Source: Panagrolaimus kolymaensis (Eukaryota > Nematoda > Chromadorea > Rhabditida > Panagrolaimidae). From it: DNA of 64,000 nt. Shown here in pieces: positions 1 to 13,100 of this stretch. Where the stretch lies: assembly GCA_028622995.1 (NCBI GenBank), contig JAJQJQ010000019.1:3038001-3102000 (forward strand). Reading direction: 5' to 3'. How positions within the stretch are numbered: position 1 is the first letter of the stretch; the number at the start of each line of letters is the position of its first letter. Under the pieces are notes generated by a model that made no database searches, was not told the origin of the DNA, and was given only the letters and a program-made list of their open reading frames with translations. Made by a program: the position numbers and the translations under genes.

Positions 1-3000
1 TTTATTAAAAGCTTTATATTGGCGGCAAACAGCTCGATTTGCGAGTAAATAAATTGTGAGGGCACAAGCACTGATATAAGCACCCCAAACGATGATGATG
101 GCATCAAAGATGAATAATTTTTTGCCGCTAAATATTGATTGGCTAAAACAAAAATAACCTCATCACAGTTTTTAAAATCCTAAGAAAAGGGAAGAGAGAG
201 TTTAAAAAAAAATGACGAAATTTCCGAATTTCAAAATCTTGTTTTATTACAGTTTTTTACTTATCATGCCAAATAGTTTTTTAGCTATATTAATAACATG
301 AAGCTTTTTTATTCCAAAAAAAATGGAATGACAATAAAAAAAGAGGTAATGAACATGATAAAAAGAAACTCAGTTTAAAACAAAAACAATAAAGAAAAAT
401 TTCTCAAATTTTATTTGAAAACAACCATGTCTCAGTGCCCTATTTCATAAAAAAAGTTCATGAACTTTTTAGAAAAAAAAGTGAACTTTTCCATTCAAGA
501 CCGAGATTTGTCAAACGAAAAAAGTTCATGAACTTTTTTTAATGGGAAAAAAAATTACACACAGAAAAAGTTCATGAACTTTTTTCGTTTGACAAATCTC
601 GGTCTTGAATGGAAAAGTTCACTTTCTTTTCTAAAAAGTTCATGAACTTTTTTTATGAAATAGGGCACAGGTGAACAAAGTTAAATAATTTTTTGTTTTG
701 AATTTTACAAAATATAAAATTAAATTTCCATAAATGTTGTCAGTTTTAAGAAAAATTGTATCAATAGGGTTCATGCTGTTACAGTTATATATAAAAAGTT
801 TTTGACTTTTTTTTAGTAAAAAGTAACAAATAGCAATACGAGTAGCGTATTTTATTTATATGCAGTTTAAAAAAAAGAATTAGCTTTAACAAACAACAGT
901 TAATTTTTGGCGATTTTTTATTTTAATCCGGTAAAGGGTCAATCAACAGTTTTTAATAATTAAAAAAATTGTATTAAAATAAAGCAGTTTTTTTGAACCC
1001 CCGCAACAGGGCTTTTCCAGTTTAACTATAAAAATATTCAATCCCATAAGTGTTTCTTTTTTTACCAAGAAAAAAGACAAAATTTTTATAATTTTTTCTT
1101 CATTCATTCTACAGAACAGTTAATTCTTTTTTCCATACTGAAAAAATCTTTTACGCAGTTTAATATTTTTAATTTAAAAAAAACCCTTAATTAGCCTTCC
1201 TTATACGAATACAGTTTTAAAATTTTTTTAATTAACAAAATTATCAGAAGAGAATCTCAGTTTTATTTAATAGCGAAAAAAGCACTCCTACCGAAATCTT
1301 GCGGTTTCATTAACGGGCACTGGAGGTTTGCGATTAAGCAAATCAGTGACATCATGATCATACATTTTATAATTTTCAATAACATAAAATATTGCTGGAA
1401 TTATTAAAATTGCATAAACATTTATTTGAATTATAAAATCTCGCTTTTGTCGTTTGATTATCTAAAGACAAATTAAAAACATGGACAGTTAAAAAATTAA
1501 AATAAAAACTTTGAAAATTAAGATTTTCACCAAAAAAAGGGAATTTCACAGTTTTATTTAAAAATTATTTTAATCTCAAATTTTCTGTATAAAATGCAAA
1601 ATTTTTGTCAACTAATTTTTCTGAAAGTGCAGTTTTACAAACAAAAAAATAGAAAATCCATTAACCCACAAAACAAAAATAAAAACACACTTACTTTATC
1701 CCTTGATGAATGACGAATTTTTTCAATGGTATTTTGAAAATAATTACTTTTTTTATATACCATTAATGCCAAAGAACTTATAAATGCATGTAGCGAGAGG
1801 AAAAATAATATTGTGCTATATGCCCAATTTAATGATAAAGCCTAAAACCTCCGTGTTGTTAAAATGAACTCAGTTTTTAAGAAAATATAAAAAAAAATTT
1901 ACAATGCTTTGATTCATTTTAATTAACATATAAATGCCTCGAGCCACAAGTAAAAGGGTTGAAATAATTGAAGGCAACCAATGAAGAAAGTTTTTTACTT
2001 TTGATGGTTGTGGCTCAAATGGAAATAATTGACCCGTGCCTGAAAAACGTCTTGTTTTTTTTATTGAAAACAGTTAAATAAAATAATAATATTGATTTTG
2101 CTTTGATAAAACCAAATCCAAATTCCTTTTCTCATGTCAGTTTTTATTTGTGTAATCGAAATAATGATTACTCAAATATTTTTAAGATTCAGAAAATTTT
2201 CTAACAGTTTTTTATTTCTTATTTGATAAAAGTTATTTTTAATTATGTTTTCAAGGATTTAAAAAAGTAAAACCATTTAACATCTCACTCAGTTTTAAAT
2301 TTACTATAAAATTAGAAATTAGGAGTTTGAACAAAGCGAATCCAAATTTTCTTAAGTTCAACACAGTTTTAAATATTATTTTGCTTGCAAAAATAAAGAT
2401 AGCCAATTTAGAACAATGGCAACCAAATTTCATCAGTTAAATAAAACTTGAAAGTAAACCTATTAAGAAATTTAAAATTTATTTAAAAAAATCGTTATTA
2501 CCATTAAAAGATTTATTGCAGTTTTAGTGCTAATGAAAAAAAGCTTGTCCATGATAAAACAATTCTAAACAGTTATGAAAAAAATATAATATAAAATTTT
2601 TATTTAATTTTTACTATGGTGTCATGAACAACATTATCGGTGGTGGCAGTTAAAACTATTTTTAAAAGTTTCTTAATATAATATTAAAAAGTTTTTATAT
2701 AATAAAAAAGTTTCAAGTAAGCACCAATGAGGTTTAGAAGGGAAAAAAAACAGTTTTTACTCTTATCTCCAAAATATTGTTAAATATTTTGCAAGGTCAT
2801 TCGCTACCAACTTCAAAAGAGCCGATTTTCAGTTTATTTGTTTTCAAAAGAATTACTCAAAAACTCAATATTTAATAGTGATTAATTTTGGATTCCATAA
2901 AAAAAACGCTACGCAGTTAAACAAAATCCATAAAATAAGGCGACACAGTTAATAAATTAATATATTTTTAAAAATTTAATTAAGATTTGATAATGATAAA

Positions 3001-3370
3001 AAACCAGAAATACAGTTTTAATTTTTTGTTAAATAGCGGTGCTCCGAAAGGCCATCAAACCCAGTTATTTTGTTGTAAAGTTATTAAAGAAACCAATACA
3101 CACATTGTCAACGGCAGTTTTGATATAAATTTTTTTAATATAAGAAACCCCTTTCAAACACACCGTCAAAGAAGAGAGTTGACAGTTTAAATTTAAAAAA
3201 AAATAAAACTCACCCAATGAAATCCAATAATATGGACCCCAAATATTTTGACGAATATCTTCATCCGATGTATCATACAAACATTTATCATTATTATCCA
3301 CCACATCTATCGTCGCTGCGCCATGTACATCATTATTCGAAGTTGCCGCAGCATAATTTGTAAAAGCCAT
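1..3370 (-). CDS. Multipass membrane protein, chemoreceptor-like, 3' end outside window
   Basis: Five exons join in phase: 3214-3370, 1903-2039, 1695-1841, 1292-1461 and 1-142, giving 251 residues and continuing past the left edge. The start at 3370 opens with MAFTNYAAATSNNDVHG; the upstream DNA is non-coding. Donors are GTGAGT, GTAAAT, GTAAGT and GTAGGA; acceptors are TTTTTCAG, GTTTTAG, CTTTAG and GTTTTAG. A soluble N-terminus of about 70 residues is followed by at least four hydrophobic helices (near residues 70-92, 103-126, 150-170 and 212-236). The helix layout, with long cytoplasm-like basic linkers such as KIRHSSRDKIIKRQKR, resembles nematode gustatory-receptor/DUF267-type proteins, but this is a weak impression. 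Introns are packed with the AACTG motif and one holds a foldback element. The exon structure is well supported; the family is not. Confidence 0.75.
435..668. repeat. Foldback (MITE-like) inverted repeat
   Basis: A nearly perfect palindrome whose outer ends are GTGCCCTATTTCAT and its complement. Arms are roughly 105 bp around an A-rich centre near 540-565. The arms themselves contain the small palindrome AAAGTTCATGAACTTT several times. There is no ORF. Three bases (CAG) flank both sides and may be the target duplication, if the element is taken to begin at TGCCC. It sits in the last visible intron of the membrane protein gene and lacks the AACTG motif found all around it. Confidence 0.85.
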
Positions 3371-4003
3371 TAATCATCGATTGTTTCTTTTATTTTTTCC
3401 ACGTGTTTTTTTACTTCAATGGAAAAACAAAAAAATAAAAAAATAAAAAAGAAAGTTAACGCTCTGGTTTTTTTTTTATATTATAATATTTTTTTATCGA
3501 AGAAAAAGAAAAATAAAAATATTTTTTGATAAGGCTTAAAAATAAAAAATTAAGGTGCGCGCTTTTTTTTTCTCAAAGAACACTTTAAACTTTTTTGAAG
3601 GAGCGCCAATGACAAAAATAAAAATTTGGACATAAAACATAAGCTTTTTTTTATTCACAAAATTGAAGCAAATTTTTCACAAAAACAAAAAGGTTGGAAA
3701 GAAAAAAAAGAGGGAATGGAGAAGGATGGATGGATGTAGTTAGTGTAAACAAATATGATGCTAATGCTTTTGATGATGAAGAGGTAAAGTGATTCCACGC
3801 ACCCTTCCTTAGTTTGCAAGCAGCCATAAAATATTCAAATAAAAGTTTGCGTCATTTTGAATTGCAAATTTTTTTTTTATTGGATGGGATTGTTTTTAAA
3901 TTTTTTTGCTTTGATTAAAATGCTATGAGTCATTTTGGTTTTTACGGGTAAAAAAATATTGTTTGTGGTCTGGAAATTATAATGGTCCATGAACATGATT
4001 TAT
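3371..4003. promoter_or_regulatory. Intergenic 5' flank without the AACTG motif
   Basis: This lies directly upstream of the minus-strand start at 3370. It holds poly-A/T tracts, GAAAAAGAAAAA stretches and a slightly richer segment around 3715-3850. The AACTG motif stops at the gene start and resumes at about 4004. I infer promoter DNA for the membrane protein; no TATA box or other named element is clear. Confidence 0.45.
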
Positions 4004-5682
4004 ACTCAGTTTTATGTAGTTTATTTTACTTTTTTTATTTCACTGTTTTTTTTTTTTTGCATCAAAATCACTCACCTCAGTTTTTTAAATCGTTATCATA
4101 GAAACTAAATTAATAAAGAGCCTTGTCTGCAAGATGGGTAAGAGATTTTTTTATTTTCTCGCAAAATTTACATAAAAAATAACAAAGTAGAAGAAAAAAT
4201 AAACGCAATAAGGCTTTTAATTGATAGCCGTTGCATTTTAAAAGACTCAGTTTAAACATAAATTTTTGCCATATATGAATAACATATAAATTAATAAAAT
4301 TTTAATATTTTTTTACAAATCACTAATCAACATCAGTTTTCAAAAAAATATAAAGTTGCTTCGCATTGCAACAAATAATAAATATTTTTGATTTTAATTT
4401 AAAATTAAAATTAAATCAAATGTTGATACGCATGTTCAGTTTAAAAAATCAATTTCTTACATAAATTCAAAAGAAAAATAAAACTCTCGAAAATTAAAGC
4501 AAAGTCTGCTACTATATCTTTTGAATGCTGCACAGCTTTTAAAAATTTGCTCGCCGGAATGACAATTATTTTACTCCTTTTTTTCCCCTTCTCTTTATCA
4601 TTCGAATCAAATTTTTACCAGACAGTTTTTTCCATGCTTTTTATTGATTTTAAGAGAAAAAAGAAGAAAAGAAAAACAAACAGTTGTGATTCAAGCAACT
4701 AACTCGGTGTCACCCAAATAAATGCGATTATAAAAAAAACTTTTAAAAAATAAAAATGTGTGTTTACAAAAAGAGTGAATCCACTTTTTGATGATGCTTT
4801 TGCAATATTTCTTATTTATTTTTAATATTGATTATTTATTGTTTCCTTTTCAAAGAGCAACTGTCAGTTTATTTTGATTTTTTTTTATTTGTATTAAAAA
4901 GTTTTTCCATTCTGGATAATATCAGTAATTTTTAAAAAAAATTTAGTTGTAAAATCTGAAAATGTTTCTCAAAATCAGTTTTATTTTAATTCACAAACCT
5001 TGAATTCTACTTATATACAGTTTTTTTTATAAACTTTGATTTGCTAAAAGCACATAAATTATTATTTTTTAATTTTACAGTTTAAAAAATGTAATGAAAA
5101 TCAGCAGAACGCAGTTATCAAATTACTTATATCAGCTCGACTTTATTAAGATCTTTATGGTAAAACAGTTATTTATTTTATAAAAAAAAAATCTCCAACA
5201 GCTCCAGTTTTCGAATACAGTTTAAAATATTAAAGTTAAAGTATGATTAAACTTTTTTTTAAACATCTTGGAAAAAAAAAGCACAGTTTTAATTTTTTTA
5301 CACTCAACTTCGCTTCGAGTGATTTCATAAATTCAATCACAATAATGCTGGACATCAGTAAATTGACCTAAAAAATAAACCATTCAGTTTTTTTCTACAA
5401 TTAAATGTCTCATACCATTATGAACTTCATTCTTATCCTTTTCTCGAAAAATGGTAAACATTCCCCCGCTTGTGATATTATACAGTTTATTTGTCTTAAA
5501 ATGAATATGAAAAGAATGCAGTTTTCAACAAAAAAAAAGTATTTGGTCCCACCAGAAATTTAAGAAAGTCAGTTTTTTATATATTCGAAAAATTCTGCTA
5601 GTGCCAGTTTAAAAAAATCTCTACTACTTCTTGAAATGATGTTGTAATTAACATTATTTTCAAACCCTTCTAAAATTCTTCC
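4004..5682. other. Non-coding, motif-rich DNA
   Basis: No convincing exon was found. The stretch carries many CAGTT copies (minus-oriented AACTG) and A/T runs, and looks like the downstream flank or intron of a minus-strand transcription unit. Confidence 0.5.
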
Positions 5683-6257
5683 TCAACCAGTCGAAATAAC
5701 TTTTGTTCCGGGGTGAATAGAAATTTTTTGATAACTGATACAAAAGGTTTCAACATTTTCTATTGCTGTGAAATGAAAGAATTCTTGAAGTTGCATAAAA
5801 ATATAAAACAGTTAATGATTCCTACGGCTATATTTTGCTAAAGTTTAAAAAATTCTTGCTTCCACTAGCATAATATAAAATCCAGGTTTACCAATTTGAT
5901 ATTTAGGATGGGGGTATTTTTGTTTTATTTCTGCCACATTTCCTTCTGCGCGATTATCTGCTCCATTGAACAGTCATAATAATGTGTCATCCATGGCCAA
6001 TCATGACCTAGCGAATTTGTTGAGGTGCAACCCTAAAAATGTCAAAACTTAAAGCAGTTAAATAAAATTATTTAATTTGTAAATTTTTATATTTTTTATT
6101 CATAAAAAATGATTGAAAAACTACCCAGTTAAAAAATACAAAAGGTTGATGGAGCAGTTTTTTTGTACCATATTATGTTGTTGTTGAAGTTTTTACTGAT
6201 AATAATTACCCTTACCGGTATGACAGTGTTTAATAATGGAAAATGAGGAAAGAAAAA
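5683..6257 (-). pseudogene. Possible gene remnant with a frame conflict
   Basis: Three exon-like blocks on the minus strand: about 6216-6257 (ends CCG before donor GTAAGG), 5892-6032 (acceptor TTTTTAG, donor GTAAAC) and 5683-5765 (acceptor CACAG, ending in TGA). Entry to the middle block in phase 0 reads GCTSTNSLGHDWPWMTHYYD and then stops at 5925. A different frame of the same block reads LFNGADNRAEGNVAEIKQKY, preceded by a TGA, and splices in phase into IENVETFCISYQKISIHPG of the last block. So the two halves of the middle block are open in different frames, as after a one-base change. No acceptor was seen for the first block. I do not recognise the family. It could be a decayed gene, a missed small intron or an assembly error. 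Confidence 0.35.
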
Positions 6258-7112
6258 TGCAGTTTTGATTAATTAAAAAAATTGAACGACAGTTAAAAAA
6301 ATAAATCAAACAAATTTGTTCCGTTACAGTTTTCTCTTTTTTTTCTTCTTACCTTATTTATATTTCATCCAAAGCTATCATCTTGAGTTCCAACTTTCCC
6401 TTCAAATCGTTTCAAAGCATTAAAATTTTTTCACATATTTAGCTTCTTTGACTTCGAGCAGAAAAAAAAACAATCTGACAGTTAAAAATCAATAATAATA
6501 ATAAAAAGCCACGATTGAAGCTTTTTTTTTTTTTATCTAAAATCCCACATGTTTTCTATTTTCTCTTATATAACGCAGTTTTTTTCCTTTCTAAAACGCT
6601 TCAGACTCATCCTTCCTCAGTAATAAAAAAATAAATTTCACCTTTTTTTGAATGCGTATTTTTTTATTTGTTTATTTTTTATCAAAGAAAATTTATTTAT
6701 AAATTGATATCAGTCATTTTCCATTGTTGATAATTTATTTTTTGGAATTTAAAAAAAATTTTATATTCAAAAAAAATTGTCATTGATAAAATAAAATCAA
6801 ACAAGGAATCTTTTCAGTTTTTAAAAATTAAAATATCAGGAATAAATGATTTTACTCCACTATTCAGTTTTCTGACTTAATTAATTATGGAAATAAATTA
6901 TTTTTCAATAAGCCTTAAATTTTTACAGTTTATTCATATTTATTAGCCGCCAATAACTATGCGAACCAATACAAAAAATTATTTATGATTAAATCCTAAA
7001 ATCGTTTGGTGCAGTTTTGATTAATATACTTATAAGGGTAAAATGAAATCCATCATAATTATTTTTATGGTATCTTCCATGCTTTATTAAGTATTCACAG
7101 TTTTATTATATC
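6258..7112. other. Non-coding, motif-rich downstream flank
   Basis: This lies just downstream of the F-box-like gene stop. CAGTT copies and poly-A/T tracts continue. A short exon-like block ending in donor GTAAG near 6350 has early stops in the frame tested, so no gene is called. Confidence 0.4.
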
Positions 7113-8829
7113 TTATAAAATATCTGTTAAACTACAAATATGATGCCAAGTTTGATTACAAGAACGATGTGATTTTGAGTTTTGAATAAAAATATTTTTA
7201 CAAAATTCAGCATTTCCAAAAGTTATTTGATATCCAAGTGTATCATATCCATGCTCCTCAAATCCTGTGTAAGCATAACATTTTCGAGAATAAGCTTGAT
7301 CAAAATATTGGCAAAATAATGAATGAAGGATTTCTTCTTGAGACTCAAGATCGATATTTTCGTCAAAAAACACATAATAAATTGGAGCAGAAATAGCAAA
7401 AATTGAATTATTTTTTGACATTGATTTCTGAAAGAAAAAAAATATTTAAATCACCAAAAAATAGATTTGTGCAGTTTAAAAAATTTACCAAAATAAAATT
7501 AATACAACTTTGTGGAATTTTTTCGCAATCAACTTGAATAACAAATTTTACAAACTTTTTTTCTGGATTCCAAAATGTTAACGCGGTTTCAAGTTCTTCT
7601 TCTGATTCCTCAAACCGAGTATTAAATCGTAATAAAACGCAGTTTTTTAAATTTGATAAATATTTAAATGAAATATTAATTCCAAGCATATCTAATTCAG
7701 TTAAATTTTCATGAAATAATTTTGAATAATGAAACTCGGTAAAAATATTAGTCGATCGGTCTAGAAATTAATTGTACAGTTTAAAAAAAATGAACAAAAA
7801 TGGTTAGTTAAGTTTTAATGGAAAAGTCTTTGAAAAAATGAAAGGTCCATACAGTTTTTTAACCAACCCAAAATGATTTCTTGTTCGACAGTTTAAAATA
7901 TTTAATCTAAAGTAAAAAACAATCATTAGCAGTTAAATAATTAAAAAAATAATATTGGGGTGCTTTAAAAATTTTGAAAACTATCCTCAGTTTATTAAAA
8001 AAAATATTGTTTATAAATTAAGTGCAATAGTTAAACCAAGAAAAAAGGATCCAACAGTTTAGTTTTTTTATTAATTAAAATTTTTTGAAAGGTTTTCAAA
8101 CTTTCCAAAAGAAATTATTATTCAGTTAAATTTGGTTTTTAAATAAAATAAAACTTTACCATTCCATGGATGAATAATTAAAGCCATATGTTGCAGTTTT
8201 TTAATTTCCACTAAAGCTCTTGTCAGTTTTTCTATTCTTTCAAATAAATTCTGGCCATTTGGCTTCCATATTTCCAGTGTTCCTTCGCAAACAATATTTT
8301 TGAGGAAATTTGGTGTTTCATAACTGCAATTCAACAACATTTCTTTCTTTACAAAATTTTTTTGGACAGTTAATGAAATTCCAATATCTGTGTACAGAGT
8401 TCCTTGATTTACAGTTCCATCTCCAAGAGTCAAATATCCAACACATCGACCTCGAATTTTTCGAATTAAATATGAAAGTTCCGAACATGTTTTTGATAAA
8501 TTTGACAGAATCAAGCTGCTGCAGTTTTTAATAATATAATCCAAAATTGTTGAAGGCAAAGAATAATTTTGATTTGAAAATGGCATATTTGCTTTTAATA
8601 ATGGAATTAAAGCTTGTTCAGTTTGAATTCGTTGAATAACATTCCAAAATTGTTCGAAACTAACTTTAGACAAAGTTTTCTTTTCATTTTCTGAATACCA
8701 TTGAAATGGGCTGCCTCGATAAGTTTTTCTTCGAAAGGCATAATTTTGGGGTAATTTTTCTTCGGTCTTTTTAGTTGAATTATTTTTTTCCAATCGATGA
8801 GAATGGAGACGAGTGGATGACGACGACAT
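7113..8829 (-). CDS. F-box-like protein, 418 residues
   Basis: Three exons join cleanly: 8160-8829, 7489-7760 and 7113-7427, with phases 1 and 0. Donors are GTAAAG and GTAAAT; acceptors are TTTCTAG and CTTTCAG. The start at 8829 (MSSSSTRLHSHRLEK) is the first ATG after motif-free DNA. Around residues 90-125 the pattern LPSTILDYIIKNCSSLILSN, then LSKTCSELSYLIRK, follows the F-box layout: leucine-proline start, hydrophobic helix, then the LSxTC-x-L signature. The remaining 290 residues contain no repeats I recognise, as in many nematode F-box proteins with divergent substrate domains. If correct, it would link substrates to an SCF ubiquitin ligase through Skp1-type adaptors. Six AACTG motifs fall inside exon 1, more than in any other coding exon here. 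The structure is solid; the domain call is moderate. Confidence 0.75.
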
Positions 8830-10156
8830 TGATTTTTTTTTTAAAGTGAGTTTAAAAATAGCGGCGGCAATAAAATCAAAATAAAAAAGCCACGAGGTCT
8901 CTTTTCTTTTTTAAAAAAAGAGCTCAAAAAACTTTGCAACAGCTGCTCAAAATCAGTTTAATTGCGATTAAAAAAATAAACGAAGAATGATTTATCAAGG
9001 AACAAATAAAGAGACTCAGTTTTGATAAATTTAAAGATAGAAGAATAAACAGCAGTTAAAATTTTAGAGAAAAAAAGAAATTTCAGTTTAAAATTTCCAT
9101 CCTATTTTCTAAAATTTTAGTTAAAAATCAAAAATAAAAACCAAGGTCAGTTTATTATTATTTTATTTTTAAGAAACTTCAAATTGTCTTAAATTTTATG
9201 TGAGTGTTGTTTGCTGCATTCAAAGGCATACTTTCTAGAATATGTTTAATATATTTCAGTTTTAATTATATAATTTTCCATTAATCTCAAAAAAAATTCT
9301 AAAAAGTTCTGATGAGGAAGACAGTTTTTTTTGTTTCTATCAAACTTTGATTGATTCTTGTGGACAGTTTTATTTCAATAAAATTCAAGAAAACGCAGTT
9401 TAATAATATTTTTTTTCATTGATAAAAATAATGAATGAATTCGCTTGAATTTTGAATTTTTACAAAATAAATTTATTTTGACAATGTCATAATGTTAATG
9501 AAGGCAGTTATTCTTCCTTGAAAAATAATATAAATTTATTTTATTTATTGATGACGTTTATTTCTTCCCTACATTTTTAATTATAAAAATCAATGAATGC
9601 TTCTGGCGTGAAAAAAAATAACACGCAATTTGTTTCATAGATTCAACATACTCAGTTTAAAGAATAAAATATCCAAAATAAATGGGTGGACAACCACAGT
9701 TTTATTTAAAAAATATTTAAATTGCTTTAAAATACCCAAACGACAGTTTTTTTTTTTTAAATATTCTCGAAATCTTAATTAACCTTATACAGTTTTTTTA
9801 TTTTTTTATTCTTTTTTTTTTTGAATCCCATGAATCGTCGCAGTTTTATGTTTATAAAATTAATTGTTTTTCAAGAATTCTTTCTTTGTTTACTGTGTTT
9901 CCGATATGGAATCTAATTGGCAGTTAATAAGTTTGTCTTTTAAAAAAACAGTTTTATTAAAAAATAAAATAATATTTACGAAAGTTTTTTTAAATTAGTA
10001 ATGTTAAAATCACAAATAAAAACCATTAAAGACAGTTTAAAACGAAAAATAAAATTACAAAAGAATATAAGTAAATAAAAAGTAAATTAAATCTTTAAAA
10101 TAATTCATAAATAATCGGCGCCAGTTTTATAATGTTAAAAATAGATTCCAGTTTAA
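8830..10156. other. Intergenic: short motif-free gap, then motif-rich flank
   Basis: The first 120 bp upstream of the F-box-like start lack the motif and probably hold its promoter or 5' UTR. From 8951 to the receptor stop at 10157 the DNA is non-coding and dense in minus-oriented AACTG. No exon was found. Confidence 0.5.
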
Positions 10157-13100
10157 TTAATTTGTTTGAGTATTTTTAGTCATATCTTTGAGGGCTCGAA
10201 GTTGGTCGTCACTGAGCTAAAAAAACCATCAATTGAAACCACAGTTTTTTATAATAAATTTCCTTACTTTTCCATCAACTTCCCCATCTCGAACACCCAT
10301 GCGACTATTGCTGACAGTATTTCCATTTAAATCGCTATCCCCCGTGTTTTCATTGGAAATCCATGCTCGACAAGTTAAAACTTGAAAAGCTGTAACTCGA
10401 AGGGCAGGAACCAAAATGATTGTAAAAATTGGAAAGGTGATAGCAATCCATGGAGCAATGAAACCAAGTAAAACTTCTTGGAATGGCCTAAAAAATATAA
10501 TAAACTCAAACAAAGTCAATTTTTTAGAATAAAAAAACAAAGTATAACAAAATTCAGTTAAAAAAAGTTTTAATTTTACCATAATTATGACGGTTGCCAG
10601 TTTAAAAATATATTATTTATCAACTTGCGAGGCTTGAAAAGCTCCAATTGCAATTGTGGATCACAGTTTTAAAAATCAAAAAAAAGTTATTCCCGAATGT
10701 CACAAGCCCGGACAGTTTCTTTTTTTTTTTGGTTTTTTGATCACTTATCATAATAAAATAATTATTTTTTACCTTTAAATCTTTTTTTAAATTTTTAAAT
10801 TTATAATTTTCTTTTGAAGAAAAAAGTAAAATTAATAAATGGTCTGCAGTTTTAAAGCCCCCTTAAAATATATTCCTTCTAGCTAAAATGCAGAACCATT
10901 ATAAAATGTTTTGTTTTTTAACAGTTATAAAAAAGAAAAGTTTAAATTTAAAATGAATCCAAAAATTCATGAAAATTAGCCAAGCTCAGTTTTTAAATAA
11001 TTCCAAAGTGTTTGAAAATAACAATATATTATTTTTTAAAAATTCTATAAAACATGAAAAAATGCCAAGTCAGTTTTTGAAATTCTTAAAAAGATCCAAA
11101 TCTTTAAATGCGACAGTTAAATAAAAAGTTAAAAAGGAACATTTATTTCAACTTTTTCCCTCTATTTATTGATAAAACAGTTTAAAAAATGACTTACATG
11201 CTTTTTTGTCTTACAACGCAAACGATATAATTTGCAGCTAAAATTGTGACCAAAATAATGGGAATATATGCGGTGAACATTAAAATTTTAGTAAGCATTA
11301 TTTGTTCATCCTTGGATTTTCCACTCATTGATTCTTTACCATAATTTTCTGCTTCATGAAGCTTACAATAAACTACAATGGAAATCACAATAATTCCAAC
11401 GCAAGCTAAAATTACAGTAGCCCCATATATTCCAAGAGATAAGAAGATCATAGGATTTTTTTGATAATCGGATCCAAAAACTGTTTTTTTCGAAGCATCA
11501 ACAAAATAAGACGCTTGAGCTCCGCCATTTCCATTTGGGCTCACGATGCTTCCAATATTAGTAACGCGAGCCGCAGGGTTATTTGAGGCTGAAGCGCTGC
11601 TTTCGTCAGAAGCGGAAATGTGAGAGGATTGTGGCGGATTATTATTATTAGTCAATTTTTCAGCTGCTGATGTCGTCGTTGCTCCATTCGCATTATTATT
11701 ATTGCCGACAGCAGAAGTTTGACCTTGAATTCCAAGAATATTCGAAAGTCCTTCACCGCCGCCTGATTCTTTACTTCGATTTAATTTTTCTCGAAGATAC
11801 TAAAACAAAATGAAAAGACAAATCAGTTTAAAATTAAAATTTTCCGAAAGTACAAATTTTACCGTAGCATCCACAGCCGAATAATAAATCAAAACGGATT
11901 GAATAAAGCAAAAAATTCCAACAGCGATTAAAAAAATCAAAATATTTTTTCGACTAAATATTGTTGAAAGGGTTGAAGTTTTGCATGTTACATTGTAACG
12001 ATAAAAGAATAAAATGCAAAAACAGATAAGTGTGTAAAGATAAAATCCACATCCAGCTGAACCAATTACGTTCTGCAAAGACAACAACAGTTTATATTAA
12101 AAAAATTATGCAAAAAGAGCAAAATCTTTCATAATCCTCGTTCGCCAGTTAATTTCCTAAGTTTTTGTTATTCCTAAATCTATGAAAAAGACAGTTTAAA
12201 AAACTTTAAAGATAAAAAAAGTACAAGAACAAATGTGCAAAAAGAACAAGAATGCTTACAGTTAAGACTTTTAAATATTTTATTAAAATAACTTCATTTT
12301 AATGCGAAGTTAATAAAAAGACCAATGGAAGCTGCAGTTTATAAAATAGAAAAAATATTTAAAAAAATATTTTTCCAGAGAGAGAGAGTTAAGAAACATC
12401 ATTTATAACACAAAGATAATTATTGAATTTTTTAAAGGCCTTTTTATAATGCAAAATTCAAAATAAAATTTTATGGCTCAGTTTTGAGAAGATGACAAAA
12501 AAATTTAAAATTTTTCTTTAATTGTTTAGACAATTGTTCAAAGGTGCAAGTTTATTTTTTTTTTTTGCCATTGATTATGGAAACAAACTAAACAAATCAA
12601 AAAAAAAATTTTATTTTACCAAGATTTCCATGATGGAAATGTATCACAGTTTTCACTATATTACTTTCTACAGATTTTTATTTTATTAAACCAAAGCAAA
12701 AAATTTTTGATTGCTTTGAAAATTTACGATTTCTCAGTTTTTTTTTTGTATTTTGGCATATTCCTTTAAAAAACCCAATAACAGCGACCATCCTCAGTTT
12801 TAACCAAACCATTAATTTTTTATGAAACTTACCAAAAAGTTTGAATCAAAATATTCCAATAAACCGAATGGAATTCGAATGGTTGCCGTGCCAGTTGTAA
12901 CACTTTGAGGTGCTACAGCAATCAAACACAAAGCCATTAAAATATATCCAATTGAAATGTTTCTCATAAATACGAGAACTTCCTGCAAAAAATTTCTCAA
13001 AATTACTCAGTTAAAAATATTTTCAATTCTTTTCTTTGCAGTTTAATAAAAAAAAATAATAAAAACTTACTTGAAATCCTTCAACTCGGCGAAGATGAGT

